64,000 nt of DNA from Loripinus fragilis (taxonomy: Eukaryota > Mollusca > Bivalvia > Lucinida > Lucinidae): the NCBI GenBank assembly GCA_964019695.1, contig OZ026522.1:22684477-22748476 (forward strand), written 5' to 3'. The notes beneath the pieces are model-generated. The model was not told where the DNA came from and did no database searches. It saw nothing but the letters and a program-made list of their open reading frames with translations. Below, piece by piece: positions 46,627-58,620 of this stretch (positions are counted from its first letter, which is position 1; every line of letters begins with the position of its first letter). The translations under genes were made by a program, and so were the position numbers.

Positions 46627-49600
46627 TTAAGCTCCCGCCTAAGCTCTCGTGAGCCCAGGCCAAGAGCCCAATCGATCATTGCCTACAATGATGTATGTCA
46701 CGAGTTGCGTGCTATGTGCCAAGCATATGCCAGTCTTAGGTTGACCTGGAGAATCGCCCGACTCCTTTTAACCATGAAACACACGCATACACAGGTTGGG
46801 CAGGGGGGGGGGGTGTGTATCCGACCTCAGAAGTCTCACTGAGCGAAGGGGCAGAGATAAAAGTTGAGATAAAAGACCCCAGCCTTGAGACATGTCGAAG
46901 GGGTGATACTGGATAATCTCCTAACTGCTTAACCGCAAAAACACAAACTGTCTTACACTTAGGTCAAACAACACATCAAACAACAAAACATATAACATAT
47001 ATTTTATTATTAACAACAATCGACACAATGACAAAGCGAATACCTACCTCACCCCCAGCCAGACTTCTTCATCCAATTGACCACCGACCACCCCTCTCCG
47101 CCAATACAAATTGACTAAATTTTGGCAAACGGCTTGAACACCGAGCAGGTCCATCGTATGATGGACCTGTGCGGTGTAAAAGACGTTCAAATACAAAATA
47201 AACAAAAAAACAACCCTGACGGACTTCTGAAGTAGGAAAATTAAACGAATAACGTGCACGAACTTACCAAAAAAAGCGATAAACAGAGAGATTTCAAAAC
47301 AAACAAATTCCAAATTGTAATTACATAGGCACCTGGCGCCATCTGGCGGTCAGTGGCAGAGACCGCAGGGTGGCGTGAGATGCCTATTATCAACCTACCC
47401 ACATTCCGACTGCATGTGGAAACTAGGTCTGCACACTGTTATATACATGTATTAATCCAATATATTTCAGCGTTGACAATATGTACATGTAAGATATACG
47501 TTGCAAAATTAATGCCGTTTGAATACTGGATAATTCAAACACACTAGAACCAAGTTAGTGAGAACACCTTCACACTAATTTGGATCTGGTGTCTTCACTA
47601 TGACAATAAAAAACGAAACAAACTTGATACACAAATTGACTAAAATTGTTTATGTCACGTGGCTTGGGAGCATTGGAAGATGCTCCCAAAAGGAGCAATT
47701 AAAGCGAAGTTAATCATCCTATTAGACGCTTGGCTGGACAAGTTAAATAACCTTTAAAGACTAAATTCTAGGTGATATTAAATTAATTCCCCAAGCACCT
47801 AGATTGATATTTATGATATAATAACCACGTGACGAGCGGCTTTAGAATAGAAACATCAGTAACATAAATAACAAAATTGTCCTTATCTCGCGTCCGCGGA
47901 CTACTAACGCGCACGATTTCACTATTTTACATGTACATGATATTTGAAATTAATCAAACTTCTTTTTCAGCAGTAATTTAGCGCGATCCCCCCCCCCACA
48001 CACACACACACACCTACCCAATTTAGAAATAAGCCTAAATTGGCAAAACGCGAGTTCGAACATCATTTAACGTATTTTCCCTTAAAATAACAAATTGTCC
48101 AGATAATGGCCTCACCCGGCCATCACACACACATATGCCCAACCCCCAACCACCAAACCATATCGCGTAATAGAGTAACTTAAAGCTGCATACTCTCTAA
48201 CTATGAACATTTTTCGAAAAAAATTATTTTCTTTTTAAATCATTTGTAAAAGTAGAATTAAGCTATGTTTTCACAATGAAAATGTTCAGTACAGCTGAAA
48301 ACTTCATGGAAAAGTGAATTATCTTATCAAATAGGTGTTTATTTCTCTTGTTGGTAATTATTTGCGTCCCTCCTATAATTCTAGACCGTTGAATTTTAAC
48401 ATAAATGCAGTTGTTTTGATAGTGATAACTTGTTAAGATTTACGAAAATGGTAAAATGTTCACCTGAATTTGAGTATTTTTACTGTGTTCTTGAAAAATA
48501 AAAACATTATTTTTGAAATTAGAAGATCAAACATTACAGACTATGAAGCTTTAATGGCAGTTCTTTCTTGGATATTTGGAATTGGTAAACTGGTTAACTC
48601 AAAGTCTCTTCAGGGCATACAACTGCATCTGAGCCGGTCTTTCTGTTGGTGTGTCGGTCGATGTGACGGCACAGCTGCATTATCAACGATGGATTGTGGA
48701 CCAACAGGATAGGATTCAACGGATAGGATGGGTGCTCAACACAGATGAAGATTGAAATTTTGGAATTTTGTAAATGTCGCGACGCGTTTGTCATGCCTAA
48801 CTACTAACTTGTCAGCGAAGCGAGGGGATGGGAGAGGTTAATCAATACCTCTTCCGCTTCTCGCAGACCTGCAAAACCCATCACCAGGATACTAATAACT
48901 AACCATTAACCACTAAAACACTAATAACTAAACCCTCAACCTTCCCACAACTTGCTCTGTAGGTGACAGCCATGCTTCTGCATGTCCCGGAAACTTAAGG
49001 TTAATATACACTAACGGTTTCACACGAGAAACCCGGAAGGTATATTATTTTTTGGAAGCCTCAAGCAAAATTTCAAGATAGGATGCTGGGAGAACTCAGA
49101 ACACACACACATGTTCTGAGTCTTACCACACCGAACGGCGCCCTTCCCCTTAGGAATAAGACCCCTATCCCCGCTTAAAATAAATAGGCCATCACACGAT
49201 GACTGGCCATTTTTTGGAAATGGAGTTCAAAATTTTAAGGAGCAATAAGTGACATCTCTCAAGGGATCATTAATCACAAAAGAACACCGACTCCTCACCA
49301 CCCGCTCCACAAAAACTGCAACTAAAATAGAAGAAACATAATAAAAGAGGCAAAATTTTATTTCCCAAAGCTTGCCCTTTGGGAAGCTAACTTCGTAGAC
49401 CGATGTCCGCGTCTTAGTAACACCGCCCGCGAGCTTATGTATACTAGGACTGGACGGAGAAGCGGAGTGATGATACCCTGGATGATGTTACCTTAAAAAC
49501 ACCAGCGTAAGCTCACCATTAGGGGAAGCGGAAAACATAAACAAACAATAACAAAACTCCTTGCCCTTCCAGACGGAATAAAAACTTACACTTCCAGGAA

Positions 49601-49853
49601 AAGTGGGGGTGACACTGTGCAGACGAAATTGTCAAGTCAATTCCCACAAGATTGAAACCTGTTTTAGAACATTTCCAAAACTCAAACTAATTAATGCCCA
49701 CACCTTTACTTAACGCAGATAGGCGTATGATAAGGGCGGGATACAGCCCGAATTCCTTTTTTGAAGCCAAAGTGGGTGCATAAAACTTGGTGTGCCGTGC
49801 GTGCTATATATGCCTCGCGGCACACCGACACAATAACCGAATAATGTATGTAT
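46627..49853. mobile_element. Insertion X in the right arm, class unknown
   Basis: The left arm reads straight through TAAATACAGACTGTTTTACT. In the right arm the two halves (AGTAAAACAGTATGTA and GTCTGTATTTAG) are 3.2 kb apart, giving a probable 7-bp duplication GT(A/C)TGTA (46620-46626; 49854-49860). The ends are not inverted repeats. Near the right end GGTGTGCCG...CGGCACACC forms a hairpin (49788-49827) and a TATATATGC stretch lies in its loop. The inside is C/A-rich, with an intact MITE (Q3) and no long frame. A degraded retroelement is possible. Confidence 0.5.
48180..48554. mobile_element. Intact AGCTGCATA MITE (copy Q3), TSD TTAA
   Basis: TTAA at 48180-48183 and 48551-48554; ends AGCTGCATACTCTCTAAC and CATTACAGACTATGAAGCT. 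Close relative of Q2 and of the two halves of Q1. The site where G entered Q1 corresponds to AAGCTATG at about 48261-48268 here. Confidence 0.85.
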
Positions 49854-49969
49854 GTCTGTATTTAGACTTGTATGCCCCTGTAGTCTATTTGTTTAGGTAA
49901 AAGGTTCTTAGCACTGGAAATGACGATACAGAGATGTGTGAAGTGGTTATTTCACATAGCGAAAGTGCT

Positions 49970-50168
49970 TTGTTTGTTTGATTTGATTTCTTACGTCCCA
50001 GCAACAATCTTTCAGTTATAAAGGGACGGGTCTTCCTGGGTTGTACCAGTACTAAGCTAGGATTAATGTTCTTGCTCAAGGACACAACGCAGTGACGCTG
50101 GTGAGGCTCGAACCCGCAGCCCCTCGGCCTCGAGTCAAGCACTCTACCACTGAGCCACTGTGCTCCCA
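49970..50168 (-). mobile_element. tRNA-derived SINE (right arm of G)
   Basis: Mirror of the SINE at 15445-15656 with the same 10-bp duplication in complement, CGAAAGTGCT (49960-49969; 50169-50178). The B box (GGGTTCGAGCC) and A box are intact on the minus strand. Shared insertion point and duplication mean this is one insertion copied with the arm, not two events. Confidence 0.88.
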
Positions 50169-50809
50169 CGAAAGTGCTAATAATATTAATAGAAACTTGA
50201 AAATTACAACATTCTTCTTACCCAAATTCAAAAGAAATATTATCAACATCAGCTCATGAGTCGGGTCTAGGGTCCTAGGGGAGCCATACACTGGCTATGT
50301 TTTAAATGTCACAGAATATTGGTGATCTGTGTTTGGTTGTTCGTTGTTACTAACCTGTACTGAGACAGGAGAGTCTAGGTTCTTATCTCCTTTACATGTT
50401 AAACACAGGAAGACCAACCCCAACATTACTGAAAAATTGTTGACTGGGTCGAAAAATTCTTACATGTACAAGAGGGCCCGAAAGTTCATCCAGCAGGTTG
50501 AATTTTTGAGCCTCTTGTAGATGTTAGAAATTTAGAAGCTTAACCCATTTATACCAAATATATTTTCCCATCCTTATCAATTGGGTTGTTGGGTGGTATT
50601 TTTCATTTTTATTCAAATTTGAAAAGAAACTTCTGAAAGCAAACAGTGGAGAACCTGATCAAATGCCGCGTTTTGTGGCGTCTGATCTGGTTTTGCACTG
50701 TTTGCTGATGTCCCACAAAAAGGACACTAGGCTTCATATGGGTTAATAAACATGGGTCAGATATGCAGTGCAAATGAAAATTTTCAAAATGATTAAATCT
50801 TTTAGAATT

Positions 50810-52330
50810 TGAGCTGAGGACGAGTCCTCCTAGTGATATGTTCGTATTCTAAGAAGCTGTCACGAAGGAGTTTTGCATTTTTGTTTGATAAAAATCACAG
50901 TGAGTCATATTCAGAGGAGGAAGAGTCCTCCTTCAAATCTCAGAGTTTTATTGTTTATGCTTAAACACGCAGAAGTTCGGCTTTGATTATGTCATTTAAT
51001 AATTATAAAAAGAGGATGCGGTCATCCTATCAAATTGAAATATAAAATTCCAGGCGAAGACTTCTTTTAGAATTTTGAGCTATGTTCAGAGGAGGACTCA
51101 TCCTCCTATTGTTCAGCGATATCTTCATATATATTTTAAGAAAGTGACAGGAAGAAGTTTTGCATTTTTGATTGAAAAAAACTCCCAAGTGAGCCATATT
51201 CAGAGGAGGACGAATCCTCCTTCAGTTTGGCTTTGATTATGTTTTTGAAAAAAATAATAAAAAAAGCAAGGAGGATGCAGTCCTCCTATCAAACTTAAGC
51301 ATAAAATTCCAGGTTACGACTACTTTGAGAATTTTGAGCTATGTTCAGAGGAGGACTCGTCCTCATAGTGTTCAGCGATATCTCCATATTTTAAACAGTT
51401 GTCATAAAGAAGTTGTACATGTTTGTTTGATAAAAAAAAATATCCCAGAGTCTGAGCCATGTTCAGAGGAGGACGAGTCCTCCTTCAACTGTTTATGCTT
51501 AATCACGCAGAAGCTGATTATGTATTGATTCAAAATTAGAAAGCAAAGAGGAAGCAATCCTCCTATTATATTGAAATATAAAATTCAAGTGACGACTAAT
51601 TTTAGAATTTTGAGCTATGTTCAGAGGAGGACTCGTCCTCCTAGCGTTCAGCGATATCTTCATGTATATTTTAAGAAAGTGACAGGAAGAAATTTTGCTT
51701 TTTTTTGATAAAGAATCCAAGTGAGCCATATTCAGAGGAGGACGAATCCTCCTTCAAAATTCATAGTTTTATTGTTTATGCTGAAACACGCAGAAGTTTG
51801 GCTTTGATTATATCTTTACCCCCCCCCCCCCTAAAAAAGAGGATGCGGTCCTCCTATCAAATTGAAACATAAAATTTCAGGTGACGACTGCTTTTTGAAT
51901 TTTGAGCTATGTTCAGAGGTGGACTCGTCCTCCTAGTGTACAGCGATATCTTCTTATTTTAAACAGTTGTCATAAACAAGTTGTGCATGTTTGTTTGACA
52001 AAAAAATCCCAGAGTCTGAGCCATGTTCAGAGGAGGACGAATCCTCCTTCAAGTGTTTATGCTTAATCACACAGAAATTGATTATGTCTTGATTAAAATA
52101 TAGAAAGTAAAGAGGATGCGACCCTCTGATTAAATTGAAATATTTAATTTCAGGTGACGACTACTAATAGAATTTTGAGCTTTGTTCAGAGGAGGACGAA
52201 TCCTCCTAGTGATCAACGATATCTTCAAATTATGGAGTTAATCACGCAAAAGTTTTGGTAAATCTTCTTAGATGATTTGAGCCACTGTCAGAGGAGGACC
52301 CGTCCTCTTGTTCGATGGCATCTTCAAATA
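50810..52330. repeat. Array of short palindromes (right arm)
   Basis: Inverted copy of the array at 13250-14800. AGGAGGACGAGTCCTCCT-type words, in complement order, lie near 50818, 50915, 51091, 51203, 51348, 51466, 51624, 51737, 51916, 52031 and 52190. Most units keep the palindrome; single mismatches (AGGTGGACTCGTCCTCCT near 51916) differ from the left arm. Confidence 0.78.
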
Positions 52331-53568
52331 TAGGGCACATTGATGAAGAAAAACGGAAAATCGAGGGTTCCAAAACTGGGTTTTAGCAGAGGACGCATTC
52401 TGGGCGTTGAAAAAAAAGGGGACATACTAAAAAGCTGAAAAACCTGCTGAATTCAGCGAGTTGCGGATCAGCAGATGTATACTAAAAAGCTGAACTGCTG
52501 AATTGCTGAATATTAGTTTATTGGTGTGTTTTGATCTAAATATTGGTCTTGTTAATACATTATTTGAATGTAATATTTGATTATTAATAAATAGGGTGTT
52601 TTACGACCTAGCCGATACTATAACTGTCATGTCGAATTATGTGCAAATGACCAAAATAGAGGCAATGTATTGCTGAATGATAGCTTAGTTTAGTTTGGGT
52701 ACAATACTGGATGCACATTTTAACAGTATTTGCTAATAATATTATGGAATTTTAGTACTTATCGCATATGCGCAAAAGCCTCTTATAAACGATCATGCTA
52801 ACGAATCCTGCTGAACTAGAGGTCTGAATGTTGGTCTGGACCATCATGTACGTCTATACTTTGTGTACACGAACAGCGAAGGCTCTGACTAGTCTGGGCA
52901 TTTGCACAGGCTAAACCAATAATATATGGGCCAGCACATAAGAATTTAGTACTTATCGCATATGCGCAAAAGCCTCTTATAAACGACCATGTTACTTTGA
53001 CAAATGTTTCTGACCATTTTAATTCTCCTGGACATTCTGTTCAAGATTTTTCCTTTATGCTTATTGACTAAGTTTCAAACAACTTGAAAAGGATTTAAAA
53101 GGAAACTACTTGGTGCATGTTTTAGGTACAATTTCTCCAAAAGGAATGAATTCCAAAGTTCTATTTCAACTGATTATCTACTGGTTGTGACTATTGTTGT
53201 CTGCTTATCACCTTGTTAAATGTTTGGACCTAATTCTGCCAAACAAAACATCGGGCCTGATCTGGATTCCAAACCGTGTGTCTTTTTGCGTCTGTTCTGG
53301 TCCCTAGGTTATGTTAAAAAATAAAAAAAAAAATAAAAAAAAACTCAACTGGACATCAAGACCTGTTAAATTGCAAACAATTGGTTGTATTTTAACATTT
53401 ATTAGCATTATAAATACAACATCTGAGAGCCCAAAAACAAGCGAAGTCAATACTTTTCAGCCATTATTTTTTGCGGGCGGCTGAAATTTCATGTTACAAA
53501 CAAATCTGCAAACAACAACACATAACTCTTAGATACTACAAAAATAGTGTTGTCTGTCATATTTTGTT

Positions 53569-53731
53569 CAGAGTTCTCACTAACTCCAAATTTGGATTAT
53601 TTTACTCCCAACTTTTTGATTCTGACTCCAACTTTTTCAAAAGTGTCAATAGAAAAGTATGGTAAAACTCCAATTTTTTTTCTGGCAAACAGCATTTTTA
53701 CTCCTTTTTCAAAATACTAGTGAGAACTCTG
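53569..53731. mobile_element. MITE with perfect 14-bp TIR CAGAGTTCTCACTA
   Basis: CAGAGTTCTCACTA (53569-53582) and TAGTGAGAACTCTG (53718-53731) are exact complements. The CAGAG start is typical of hAT ends, but the flanks (ATTTTGTT and TTGTTGTC) give only a partial 8-bp match. The interior has repeated ACTCCAA(C/A)TTTTT words. Confidence 0.72.
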
Positions 53732-54789
53732 TTGTTGTCACCGTATAGAACCTGATCAGACTGCTCCCGGTCAAAATTGGATTTAGCGATTGGGTTTAGA
53801 GAGATAGTTTATTCAACTTTTAGCAACACATACTCATGTGTTGCATACATAATATTAAAATGCAAAGACATATTGTTTCGGTGGCTATCATATTCATTTG
53901 CAAGTGCTTACAAGATTCAAAATCCAAAAAATTAGGAGATGCACAAACGGAGTCTAGCAAAGAATAAAAATCGAATCAAAGTTTTGAACATGTATTTAGT
54001 TTAATTTTAACCCAATTTAACTCAGATAGTTGAGAAATATTGGACACGCGTTATCAATTAAGAATCACTCGTGTCGTTCGCACCTCAGACTTCCTGCATA
54101 TATTTTGAAAGTTGTTTATTAATCGATCAGGTATCGCGGCATGCGTCGATAATCAGTAGCAAGTCTTCAGTTAATCTCTTTAGCGACAGGCGTTCGATAA
54201 TTGAATAAATGACATGAATATTCAAAATGACAGCACTGTGGATACAGGCTGTCTCGATTATCTACTCCAATAAACAAAGAGATAAGTGAAGGTATCGGCC
54301 AGGTCCGGTGTTGATCAACTCGGGATCCTTCTGGAAAAGTGTCAACATGCGATTAAAAGACACCTGGTTGTATGTGTTTTATTGTTCAAAGTACAGTAGG
54401 CCAGCAGGTCCATGAGTAAAACAGTACAAAATACAAAAACAATGCTTAATGACAAGAAAATTAAATGAACAAGCAGAATTATCGATGGTATCCAACGCCA
54501 TCCAATCCAAAGCGCACAGAAACACTAAGTCAATCCTGGTTCAACATTCCGACGTTGACCCACTGCTGGCTAGGCACATCAAAGCAAAATCTCGACAGGG
54601 CTCACACAGAGCATCACATAAGCTTTGAATATCTAATTTCATCAAATGACCATCAAGGCAAAAAGTACTCCTTGGAATAGATGACTTGGTATAGATATAC
54701 AAAATGTGAACATGTTCATTCGAGCATAATTACATCTATTGTCTTTTATAAAGGGGCGATATGGGAGAGACATGAACTATTTGTAACCA

Positions 54790-54791
<2 letters not shown>

Positions 54792-54856
<65 letters not shown>
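54792..54856. repeat. (AC)n microsatellite, 65 bp
   Basis: About 32 CA units in H2. The Thr-His repeat in an overlapping frame comes from it. Confidence 0.97.
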
Positions 54857-54858
<2 letters not shown>

Positions 54859-55519
54859 CTGCTCAAATAGCAAACAAGCATGTGCGTATCTTTGTTTGGA
54901 AAAAATAAAATTATATCATTTATGAGATACACCAAAGCAGCATTTTCCTGCTTTCATTACTCGTATCTTATTTGGAAACCCTCAAATACAAATGAAGCCA
55001 AATTCTTTACTATTCGAGGATTGCTAGAGGTCATCAACTCATTAAATTTCAGTACGTTTGGTCTGGACCAGTAATATTTATTGATGTATTTTTTCTTGTA
55101 TCAGATATATGACAAGGTGTGTTATTATGACAGTTATACGACCCCCAAATTTGTGCAATGGACCAAAATGATCATATTAGCCCCTTTACAAGAAATTTGC
55201 AACTTAAATCATAATAAGTTTTCATTTACATTGAGAAGTCCGGTAAAAACAATAGCAATGGCGGCCATCAGTGATCAATGTTTCTTTTCATAAACAGTAT
55301 ACCCATATTTCATGTTGCACGATTCTAGTCAAATATTGACTTAATCTGCCCAGATATAATATGTTGGCTGTTTGATTTTTATCATGGTCAAGGAGATTTT
55401 CACGCGGTGATTAGGCTCGAGTACAAAATGTGGTTTATGCCACCTGCTGACCATTTACAGGGTGTGAAAACGGTAGCTCGTTACCTAATCGATTGGATTA
55501 AATCCTGAGGAGGTCATCC

Positions 55520-55646
55520 GAGGTGAGTTCAACAATGCGAGAGCTCGCCGAGCGCTCGTTGATGGTACCTATCTTTATTCGTAATGTGTAAAGCCTGTCA
55601 CCAGTAGAACGAGCGCTTGAAAGCGCTCGCCTTATTGAACTCGCCT
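55520..55646. mobile_element. N-family MITE in H2 (copy N2)
   Basis: GAGGTGAGTTCAACAATGCG pairs with CTTATTGAACTCGCCTC. Inside, AGCGCTCGTT and GAACGAGCGCTT extend the pairing. H1 has no insert at the matching position (about 35845, GTGTGACCACCTAAGG), so N2 entered H2 after H1 and H2 diverged. Confidence 0.7.
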
Positions 55647-58157
55647 CTGTTGTGATTGTGTTAGTGCAGAACAGAAAAAAATACAAAACAAAAATTTGGG
55701 TAAGGAAAATAATAGAAATCGTTGCTGGGTTATAATAGTGTTACTGAAAACAGTGTTAATCAAGATTAGTTGGCTTCTGATCACTCTGCACTGTTTTCCC
55801 TCCATACGAATAATCCTTAATAATAATTCAATTGCAAATTAAAGGCATATGCGGCTAATTTCCATGCGCATCATTCCCGCGTCAGGAAACCAGAGGACCT
55901 GGATCGATTCCCGGGTGTGCACCTATTTATAGTGGGTTTTTTTGTTCCTTTGTTAAACGTTTTAATGCTATTGCTTCATACTTAGTAAAATGGCATCATC
56001 GAAACGACCGAAATGGTCATTCCTGAACTTTTTTACACTGAATTATGCATGAAACCTATGGGAATGGGGTTAAACCCTCTTGAAAGAGAATTCGTTCGGT
56101 GACCCCAGATTTTTATTCTTTTTTCTGAAAGGTAATATAACAGTCCCTGACGGATACTCTTGTACACAACTGTTCATGGCTTTATTGGTTTAATTCTGAC
56201 CATTGTTGTAATACACCTTGTCATGCAACCAAGTGTTTTTAAAACGCCTGTTGACACTTTCCCTGATCGATCCATGGTATTTCTGATCTCACTTATCCGT
56301 TTGTTTATTGGGGTAGATAATCTAAAAACAGCAGGCCTTTAACACCTCTTGAAGAAGTCATAAACTTTGGACCGCATATGGTTAAAAGCCTCTAATACAC
56401 GCCATGCTGACTTATTCAGCGATGTTCACGGCTTAAAATTACAACTGAGTCTACATCTACATCTACATCTATATGTATGTGTATGCGAGCAGCAAAGGGT
56501 GACCGAAGACTACATTGAGCAACTAACACCGACAGAAAATGGTAAAATTATGGATCTATCAACATGTGAATGGAGGCATCTGTTGGAATCTCTATTTTAG
56601 CACTTATCGCATATGCTAGAAGTTATTATTTTAACACGCATGCGCATGTATATTGCAGAACCTGGTAGCATAAGTGCACAATTATCTAGTGGGGCTTGAG
56701 CTGCTTTAATTTTTGTCTGAGCCTTGGACTACCTCATTTCTTTGTGTGTGCAGATGTGTCTTACATTTGGTCGACATACATTTCAAATAGTTTCGATGAC
56801 TTCGTGCCTGAAGATGTAGTATTTCACTTATTTCACATATGACATATGCTAAAAGATATTATTTGAATATGCATGTATATTATGTATAGGTATATTACAG
56901 CTTACATGCACGTCTATCTGATGGCATAAGTGCATAATTATCTGGTAGAGCTAGAGCTAGCGGCCTTATAATTTGTCTGAGCCTCCGTATACCAAATTTC
57001 TTTATGTGCGCGAATGAGTTTGCGTGTTTGCGTATTTGCGCAGGCTCGTCTGAGCTAACTGATTCGTTTGTTTTATTGGTTGACGGACGAACAGACGGCA
57101 GACTGACAGACAGACTCTTTGCATCGGCCAGGTGTAAAAATGAAAAGATACAAATACATGAGCCAACACATGAGATTTTAGTGATAATCACATTTTCGAG
57201 CACCGAATGCTTATTCAAGTATGCACAAATGTCAAGGCTCGCAAAGGCTTAGCTGGTCGCATACACAAAGTATGCACGTACATGATGACTCAGACCAACA
57301 TTCAGACCTCTAGCTAGCATTAGCATGGGCGTTTATAATAGTTTTTGCGCATATGCGATTAGTATTAATTTTTTTCTTTGCTGGCCAATATATTATATAA
57401 ATAATGTTTTAAAATATGCTTTCGGTATTGTAACACATGAAGACAACTATAATTCAGTGTTACATTGTCTCTATTCTGATCGTTTGCACAGAGCTCGATA
57501 TGACAATAATATTATCGGTTAGGGCGTAAAACATCATATTTACATATCTATTAATAATCAAATATTACAAATAACTAAACTATTAATATGCTAGACCAAT
57601 ATTGTGAAAAAACCTTTAATAAACTAATATTCAGCAATTCGGCAGTTCAGCTTTTTAGTATACATCTGCTGATCCGCAACTCGCTGAATTCAGCAGGTTT
57701 TTCAGCTTTTTAGTCAGTCCCAAAAAAAAGTGCGGGTTGGGTAACGTTTTTAGCCACACTGAAATGCGTCCTCTTCTTTTTTGCGTTTCTGACACCCCCA
57801 AAACAGCGTTAATTTACCTTAAAAACGGACCTAATTGTTGTGTCCGTTTTTATTTTGGTGGCCGTTGTTATGTTTTCACAATAAATCTGTTCACTATAGC
57901 TGAAAACTGCACGGAAAAGTGAATTATCTTATAAAACAGGTGTTTTTTCTTTTGTTGGTAATTATTTGCGTCCCTCCAATAATTATAGACAGTCAATTTT
58001 AACATAAATGCTGTTGTTTCGATACTGATAATTTGTTAAGATTTATGAAATTGGTAAAATGTTTACCTGAATTTTAGTTATTTTACTGTGTTCTTGAAAA
58101 ATAGAAACATTAGTTTTAAAATTAAAAGATCAAAAGTTACAGACTATGCAGCTTTAA

Positions 58158-58268
58158 GTCATCATTGAAATTAAGGTGTGTACGAGTTAGTGGCCATAAC
58201 CGTTAAGGTGAACTTAAGTTGAACTTACGGTGATCTTAAGGCTTAAGATGTCTACGATTTGTGGCCCC
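58158..58268. mobile_element. Outer remnant of element B
   Basis: GTCATCATTGAAATTAAGG to TTTGTGGCCCC matches the complement of A at 3317-3429. It lies 45 kb from the rest of B and shows that the TTAA MITE and G entered B. Confidence 0.8.
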
Positions 58269-58289
58269 AGGTTTCTCATGATAATTGTG

Positions 58290-58620
58290 TGGCTCTTCCT
58301 CGCGGTACCATGGGTTAGTCTGCAGTTTGTGATTGTTGTATTTCCTGATCATACTTACTTACTATTTTAGACACGAGAAAACCAGTCTTCGGGGGGTTTG
58401 CGAACATCGAAGGCACAGACCAGCCTGCGCATCTGCGCATACTGATCAGCGCCTTTGTTTTTCGCTCTTTGTAAAGTTTTATATCTGGGCTTGCTACAAG
58501 CGAAATTTAAAATTTCTAGCTACTCTCTGTAGCTGAGGAGACTAGTTTGAGTCTCGCTTTTTCAGAAAACCCGAAGACAGATTTTGTTGCGTCGCTGCTC
58601 ACTTATTAGCGAGTAATCAG
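58290..58620. repeat. Partial copy of the A/B right-end region
   Basis: CTCTTCCTCGCGGTACCATG, then TTTCCTGATC...TAACTATTTTA-like sequence, corresponds to 11295-11375. CTCTGTAGCTGAG...CCGAAGACAGATTTT (58532-58583) corresponds to 9598-9645. A GACCAGCCTGCGCATCTGCG repeat lies between. This may be a fragment of a third A/B copy abutting B, or of a larger repeat in which the family is embedded. Confidence 0.5.

Larger units (their letters stand above)
52418..57721. mobile_element. Element H2: 5.3-kb foldback element, TSD of eight A
   Basis: Left GGGGACATACTAAAAAGCTG and the complement of the right end GGGACTGACTAAAAAGCTGA continue in common for over 100 bp (GAATTCAGCGAGTTGCGGAT, GCTGAACTGC.GAATTGCTGA). 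A8 runs at 52410-52417 and 57722-57729 flank it, and the left arm of G has one such run (13142-13149), so this is a clean insertion. Inner arms extend, diverged, to about 54390 and 56200. It is related to H1 in reverse orientation. Contains MITE N2, a CAGAGTTCTCACTA MITE and an AC array; no transposase. Confidence 0.78.
46393..57867. repeat. Right arm of element G, interrupted by X and H2
   Basis: Three segments mirror the left arm: about 46393-46626 (with 15775-16010), 49854-52417 (with about 13145-15770) and 57722-57867 (with 13005-13150). The SINE and the palindrome array are both included. Small differences from the left arm include a lost 40-bp piece near 51225 and different homopolymer lengths. 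Confidence 0.75.

Noticed and set aside
47998..48014. Short AC run after a C run
   Set aside because: Too short to list as a microsatellite of note.
54681..54908. Thr-His repeat peptide
   Set aside because: Translation of the AC microsatellite.
55855..55925. tRNA-like B box (GATCGATTCCC)
   Set aside because: The matching A box and cloverleaf could not be made out.
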